From an uncultured Sphaerochaeta sp. (GTDB lineage Bacteria > Spirochaetota > Spirochaetia > Sphaerochaetales > Sphaerochaetaceae): DNA of 64,000 bases. This document shows positions 60,036 through 64,000 of this stretch, in pieces. Each line of letters starts with the position of its first letter. Position 1 is the stretch's first letter. Made by a program: the position numbers and the translations under genes. The notes beneath the pieces were generated by a model. It was given only the letters and a program-made list of their open reading frames with translations, did not search any database and was not told the DNA's origin. The stretch is taken from contig NZ_OY781063.1 in the NCBI RefSeq assembly GCF_963676285.1, positions 3,038,001 through 3,102,000 of the forward strand, written 5' to 3'.

Positions 60036-61212
60036 ATTCGAGATATCCCTTGATAAGGGTGGCGTTGAAGTTCTCTTCAGCTTCCAATACACCCATCTCT
60101 CGTTGGGCATTCTCCGGTGAGTCAGAAGCGTGTGCAGCATTGACGCGGATATTGGAGCCGAATTCTCTTCGGATGGTTCCAGCAAGGGCCTTGTTCGGGT
60201 CTGTGGCACCGAGGATTGTTCTGATCTTACTCACGGCATCAACGCCTTCATAGATCAGGACCATGCATTTTACCAGTCCTGGCTTGTCTAGATCCTCAGC
60301 CTTGCATTCACTCGGCTTTATACCGGCCATGAACTCTACAATACGTTCGAACTGTTCTTCACTGTACATATCGCCGAAGCTGTTGGTCAGGATATTCTGG
60401 AGCTGATCTCCCAGCAGTACATTGAATTCACCTTCCAGGAGTTCCCTCGCTTGCATACCATAGATGGGAGCAAGTTTGGCTTTCAAGCCTTCCTTGGTCG
60501 GGCCGTAGAACTGCAGAGCCTGGGCAACGGACATCTTCAGTACCTTGATGCCCACGATGCGAAGTCCACTGCGACTGAACATGTCTATGATCATGCCGGG
60601 GCGGCTGGAAGCATACTTCCAGTTATCTGGCTTGATGATGACCAGTGTTCGCTGGGCCTTCTCATAATATTCATCAGGTCTGTTCTTGACGATGTTGTTT
60701 TTTCCTGGCAACCAGGCACCAAATAGGGCGAGCGTTTGGTCAGCTTCATTCTGGCTTTGAGCAGTGATGACTGCAGGTTCAAAATAAAGAACATCGCTCT
60801 CTTTCTCATCAGTATAGATAAGATCAGCATAGGTGTCACGGATTGACATCCCAGTAACATTTTCCACCAAGCGGGCTTCCTTCTGGAAGGATCCCACCAC
60901 TTTGGTAAGTTCCTCACAGGGATGTTCCCCTTTGAATAGAAGCAACAAGGATCGGTGTTTGACTCCACCGGTGGGTCCTAGGTTCTGTTCTATGTAGGAG
61001 GAAAGAAGGTTTGAGATGTTTGCTCCCTCATCCTTTTCCCTAGTCTTGATAATCGATGCATATTCCTCGGTAATGGTCTGATCCATTGCAATCATCTGAG
61101 CTCCTACAAGCTCAAGGGATATGCGGGAGAGAAGTCTGGAAAGCACCCCGCCGGTGCGACTTTTTGCTACGGTATATGGGGTAACCAGAACATACGATAA
61201 GGACTGTTCCAT
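60010..61212 (-). CDS. Nucleoside diphosphate kinase, two-domain form
   Basis: The 400-residue protein ends in an NDK domain: RTLVIIKPDNW, RSGLRIVGIKVLKMS, GLVKCMVLIYEGVDAV and GTIRREFG, with the phosphate-carrying His361 in NAAHASDS. A ~70-residue insertion splits this domain after QFYGP. The first ~180 residues look like a second, degenerate NDK (LSYVLVTPYTVAKSRTGG, later GGVKHRSLLLLFKGE and GMSIRDTYADLI) without the His. Ordinary NDK is about 140 residues. It balances NTP pools by phosphate transfer. It is 71 nt downstream of the isochorismatase-family gene start on the same strand. Confidence 0.82.
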   Translation of the reverse strand: MEQSLSYVLVTPYTVAKSRTGGVLSRLLSRISLELVGAQMIAMDQTITEEYASIIKTREKDEGANISNLLSSYIEQNLGPTGGVKHRSLLLLFKGEHPCEELTKVVGSFQKEARLVENVTGMSIRDTYADLIYTDEKESDVLYFEPAVITAQSQNEADQTLALFGAWLPGKNNIVKNRPDEYYEKAQRTLVIIKPDNWKYASSRPGMIIDMFSRSGLRIVGIKVLKMSVAQALQFYGPTKEGLKAKLAPIYGMQARELLEGEFNVLLGDQLQNILTNSFGDMYSEEQFERIVEFMAGIKPSECKAEDLDKPGLVKCMVLIYEGVDAVSKIRTILGATDPNKALAGTIRREFGSNIRVNAAHASDSPENAQREMGVLEAEENFNATLIKGYLESRATASPR

Positions 61213-61283
61213 GAGCAGCCTCCTTAGTAAAGTGTCTGTACACCGTATCCTACAAGTCCAGATGCTCTTTGTCTATGACCTAC

Positions 61284-61838
61284 TCAAGAAAAAACCTCGA
61301 TTTGGCACGAATGCATCGTCTCCAGTGCTGCCTGATGGTTGCCGGGGGTTGTTCCAGCGCAACAACTTGCATCAACGAGGACTGGTATCTCCGGTCTCAT
61401 TGCCTTGATCAAGAGGGCATTGGAGACCACACAGATGTCAGTGCATACGCCCACCAACTCCACTTCCGTGATTGTCTCGTCTCCTGCGATGTATGTTGCA
61501 AGCTCAACTGACCCGAAGGTGGGTTTTTCAAAGACCATTGCATCTTTCAGAGGCTCTTTGAGCTGGTCTACCAATTGATGCCCTTCTTCCCCCTTGATGC
61601 AGTGAGGGACAGGAAGGTGTTTCCCTTCACTGGTTTCCAAATAGTCTGCCTCATGGGTGTCCAAGGTATAGGCAAGAGATCCCTGGTGACCAATCACTTT
61701 TGCGACCACCTTATCAACCACCGCTTGTGCCTCAACAGTGCCGAGGCTCCCCGAGACGAAATCCTTTTGCATGTCGATCACGACAAGCAACTTCCTAGAA
61801 TGAGACTTTGAATAATCCTTCTTTGTTGCAGTAGGCAT
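61284..61838 (-). CDS. Isochorismatase-family cysteine hydrolase (nicotinamidase-like)
   Basis: The 184-residue hydrolase has the family triad: Asp in VVIDMQKDF, Lys in VFEKPTFGS and Cys in GVCTDICVVSNAL. The metal-site segment TLDTHEADY fits nicotinamidase-like members, so nicotinamide to nicotinate in NAD salvage is plausible, but other amides are possible. ATG 61838 has GGAG 6 nt upstream and lies 44 nt inside the preceding desulfoferrodoxin gene in another frame, a long overlap. Confidence 0.8.
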   Translation of the reverse strand: MPTATKKDYSKSHSRKLLVVIDMQKDFVSGSLGTVEAQAVVDKVVAKVIGHQGSLAYTLDTHEADYLETSEGKHLPVPHCIKGEEGHQLVDQLKEPLKDAMVFEKPTFGSVELATYIAGDETITEVELVGVCTDICVVSNALLIKAMRPEIPVLVDASCCAGTTPGNHQAALETMHSCQIEVFS

Positions 61839-62172
61839 ATACATCTCCATGGTCAGTATCGGTGAATACCGCAGAGGCAGGAGTCCCCTTGCGTATGTCA
61901 TGGCGCCGGGTATGGTGTTTGGTCACCAAGAATATGGTGGTAACCTGATGATCATCACTCTGGGGATGCGGTTTACTGCCCACTTTTACGTAGAGCAGGT
62001 CCCCTCGGTGCGTAAGTACTATTTCATGGTTTGCGTCTCTCTCGTCTGCGGTCCTGGGTTTCAGGAGTTGCATCTCTGTTTCACAACAATGCAAGGAGTG
62101 CCCCTCGTCATATACCAAATCAACCATTGAATGGCAGATGGGGCAACGATAGAAGTGAAGCTTCTTTGCCAT
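61795..62172 (-). CDS. Desulfoferrodoxin-like protein with an altered superoxide reductase site
   Basis: The 125-residue protein matches two-iron desulfoferrodoxin. The N-terminal desulforedoxin centre has Cys10, Cys13, Cys29 and Cys30 (RCPICH, LHCCE). The C-terminal superoxide reductase domain keeps His49, His69, His75 and Cys115. The last equatorial iron ligand, His in the usual CNLHGLW, is Glu118 here (CNKEGLF). Superoxide reduction may therefore be altered or lost. AGGAGG lies 4 nt before the ATG. It overlaps the nicotinamidase-like gene by 44 nt. Confidence 0.82.
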   Translation of the reverse strand: MAKKLHFYRCPICHSMVDLVYDEGHSLHCCETEMQLLKPRTADERDANHEIVLTHRGDLLYVKVGSKPHPQSDDHQVTTIFLVTKHHTRRHDIRKGTPASAVFTDTDHGDVYAYCNKEGLFKVSF

Positions 62173-62324
62173 AGACCCTCCTTTCTTCTAAAGGTACCAA
62201 GGTTCGGAGAAAGAGGAAAGGGGAGGAGAGAAAAACATAACAGACTATTCATGGTCTCTAAACACTTTTCTCACATATTAGCTGTAGGGTGTGCCCAACA
62301 ATGTTTCTAAATATGGAGGAAACA

Positions 62325-63320
62325 ATGAAAAGATTGAGTATTATCGTCCTGATGGTTATCACCCTGGCTTCACTCGGTGCAGCGGGGAAGAGTGAATCAG
62401 AGAATGTTGCAACAAGCTCCTTCAGTTGGATTGAAGGGCCTGAAGTTGAAGGTCTTCCTGGGGTAAACCCCCTGAAGGTCAGCGGGAATATCATCACCGC
62501 TGGAAGTTCCACCGTTTATCCCCTTTCTGAGCGTATGGCCGAAAGGTTCAAGGAAGAAGGGTACAGCGGTGTTATCACCATTGACTCAATCGGAAGTGGT
62601 GCAGGATTTGAGCGCTTCACCGTATCCGGTGAGACCGACATCTCAAATGCAAGCCGTGGTATCAAGGCAAGCGAGATTGAGGATGCAAAGAAGATTGGCA
62701 GAAACCCCATTGAGTTCAGGGTTGGTACCGATGCACTTGCAGTGGTTGTAAGCAAGGAAAACACCTTCCTGAAGGATGCAACCATGGAAGAGCTTGGTAA
62801 GATTTTTAGTACCGCCAAGTTATGGTCTGACATCAATCCTGCCTATCCTGCCGAGCCGATCCAGCGCTTTATCCCTGGAACCGACAGTGGTACCTTCGAC
62901 TACTTCTCTGAGGAAGTGTTTGACAAGAATCCTGAACCAATGCTCTCTGCTGGTCACCTGCAGCTCAGTGAGGATGACAACATCCTGGTACAGGGTATCA
63001 AGGGCAGTCCCTATGCAATCGGGTTCTTCGGCTATGCATACTACAGTGAGAATGAAGACTCTCTCAATATTCTCAGCATCAACGGAATTGAAGCAAGCAA
63101 GGCGAATGTGGACAACAACTCCTATCCCTTGGCCAGACCTCTCTTCCTGTACAGTGATGCCGAGATCATGAAGAGCAAACCACAGGTTGCAGCTTTCCTG
63201 GACTTCTACCTCAGTTATGTCAATGAAGAGGTTGTAGGCGTAGGTTACTTCCCTGCCAATGAGGATGAGCTGAATAAGGCTCGCCAGGCTTGGTTGGACG
63301 CTACCCAGGGTGCCTATTAA
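62325..63320 (+). CDS. pstS: Phosphate ABC transporter substrate-binding protein
   Basis: The 331-residue protein has a Sec signal (LSIIVLMVITLASLGAAGKS) and the PstS fold. Phosphate-binding loops are visible as GSSTVYPLSERM, GSGAGFERF and GTDSGTFDYF, with SNASRGI between them. It binds orthophosphate in the periplasm and delivers it to PstCA. GGAGG lies 5 nt before ATG 62325. A stable hairpin separates it from pstC, which usually keeps pstS expression above that of the permease genes. I did not find a Pho box upstream. Confidence 0.9.
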   Translation: MKRLSIIVLMVITLASLGAAGKSESENVATSSFSWIEGPEVEGLPGVNPLKVSGNIITAGSSTVYPLSERMAERFKEEGYSGVITIDSIGSGAGFERFTVSGETDISNASRGIKASEIEDAKKIGRNPIEFRVGTDALAVVVSKENTFLKDATMEELGKIFSTAKLWSDINPAYPAEPIQRFIPGTDSGTFDYFSEEVFDKNPEPMLSAGHLQLSEDDNILVQGIKGSPYAIGFFGYAYYSENEDSLNILSINGIEASKANVDNNSYPLARPLFLYSDAEIMKSKPQVAAFLDFYLSYVNEEVVGVGYFPANEDELNKARQAWLDATQGAY

Positions 63321-63337
63321 CACACCACGGATCAAGG

Positions 63338-63364
63338 TTGGCCGCATCTGTTTGGTGCGGCCAA
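63338..63364 (+). terminator. Hairpin between pstS and pstC (attenuator or processing site)
   Basis: TTGGCCGCA (63338-63346) pairs with TGCGGCCAA (63356-63364). No T-run follows, so it more likely limits read-through partially or protects the 3' end of pstS mRNA. Confidence 0.6.
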
Positions 63365-63392
63365 TTCCCATCAAAAACTAGGATATACAAGT

Positions 63393-64000
63393 ATGACACA
63401 AAGGCATATCACCCATCCTTTTGGAAAGAAACATAGGCTGCATGAGCGGATTATTGAAACCATCCTGTTCCTGTTTGCACTGTTCTCCATCATGATCACG
63501 GTTGGGATTGCGGTGATCCTCATTCGCGAGTCCTTTCTCTTTTTCTCTGACCCTGAGGTCACCTTGGTCGAATTTTTTACCGGGAAGACCTGGCAACCCA
63601 TGATCGGGTTGTTTGGTTTTCTCCCCTTGCTGAATGCAACCATCATGACGAGTGTTATCGCCATGTTGTTCGCCATACCCCTTGGGCTGTTTGTGGCAAT
63701 CTATCTGGCGGAGTATGCATCTGACAAGGTCAGGGGTAGACTCAAGCCGATTCTTGAGGTGTTGGCAGGAATCCCAACCATAGTATATGGCTATTTTGCC
63801 CTTACCTTCATGACCCCGCTGCTTCGCTCCATGTTTGGTCAGGAGACAGTGGAGATTTACAATACGGCAAGTGCAGGTTTGGTTATTGGGATTCTTGTAC
63901 TTCCCATGATCGCCACCATGGCCGAGGATGCCATCTCGGCAGTCCCCCAGGAGTTACGCCTTGCAGGTCTTGCTCTTGGCGGGACCCCGATAGAGACCAC
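63393..64000 (+). CDS. pstC: Phosphate ABC transporter permease, 3'-truncated
   Basis: The frame from ATG 63393 is open to the window end (202 codons), and the protein continues beyond it. It begins MTQRHITHPF, has a first membrane helix ILFLFALFSIMITVGIAVIL, the PstC segment GKTWQPMIGLFGFLPLL, PLGLFVAIYLAEYA, the AGIPTIVYGYFAL motif and an EAA-type loop beginning EDAISAVPQELRLAGLALGG. These identify the PstC permease. AGGA lies 9 nt upstream. It is in one operon with pstS. Confidence 0.92.
   Translation, partial: MTQRHITHPFGKKHRLHERIIETILFLFALFSIMITVGIAVILIRESFLFFSDPEVTLVEFFTGKTWQPMIGLFGFLPLLNATIMTSVIAMLFAIPLGLFVAIYLAEYASDKVRGRLKPILEVLAGIPTIVYGYFALTFMTPLLRSMFGQETVEIYNTASAGLVIGILVLPMIATMAEDAISAVPQELRLAGLALGGTPIET

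Noticed and set aside
62173..62324. Pho box upstream of pstS
   Set aside because: No repeat resembling the CTGTCAT-type PhoB or other known phosphate regulator site could be found by eye.

Overview
This window looks like chromosomal DNA of a diderm, saccharolytic, non-motile-type spirochaete close to Sphaerochaeta. That placement is an inference from protein character: Sec signals followed by small-residue cleavage sites, many lipoboxes, very long beta-rich surface proteins, desulfoferrodoxin, a GPH-type sugar transporter, serpin and 4Fe-4S proteins. No database was searched. Gene density is high, with strong AGGAGG-type ribosome binding sites, many 1-4 nt start/stop overlaps and well-formed intrinsic terminators. 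No insertion sequence, phage gene, CRISPR array, rRNA or replication origin was seen.

Region 1 (1-8.5 kb): the end of a cyclase-family gene, a cytidylate-kinase-like gene with a YhcH-like partner, a GntR regulator that appears to be leaderless, and a periplasmic FKBP isomerase. A three-gene purine/methylthio salvage operon follows (CDA-family deaminase, MtnA-like protein, methylthioinosine-phosphorylase-like enzyme). Convergent to it is the methionine operon metY-metA. The operon's 240-nt leader carries two 19-codon upstream reading frames, one of them rich in Met codons.

Region 2 (8.5-22.4 kb): Na+/proline symporter, polyamine transporter potABC without potD, a 63-aa unknown protein, tRNA-Arg, Mn-type superoxide dismutase, a nitroreductase/hydrolase pair, tRNA-Pro, endonuclease III, ribosomal protein L28, and a threonine operon. 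The aspartokinase half of ThrA in that operon has lost its catalytic motifs.

Region 3 (22.4-38.4 kb): the cell-envelope region. It holds a BIG2-domain lipoprotein, a 2477-residue Ig-like repeat surface protein coupled to an 856-residue probable outer-membrane barrel, a DUF4213-type protein, an orphan solute-binding lipoprotein and a second lipoprotein. The last two share a duplicated promoter, 5' leader and signal-peptide cassette.

Region 4 (38.4-54 kb): galactokinase with a divergent LacI regulator and a palindromic operator, a fic/ADP-ribosylglycohydrolase-like/aldo-keto reductase/recQ cluster, a second (ferredoxin-type) aldo-keto reductase, MFS and GPH transporters, two acyltransferases, a serpin, a NapH-like Fe-S membrane protein and an AEC transporter.

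Region 5 (54-64 kb): a GGDEF(degenerate)-EAL protein, a CPBP protease, a tandem-LCCL lipoprotein, a DUF438/PAS protein, a two-domain nucleoside diphosphate kinase, a desulfoferrodoxin with a replaced iron ligand overlapping an isochorismatase-family hydrolase, and the start of the phosphate transporter operon (pstS, pstC), cut by the window end.
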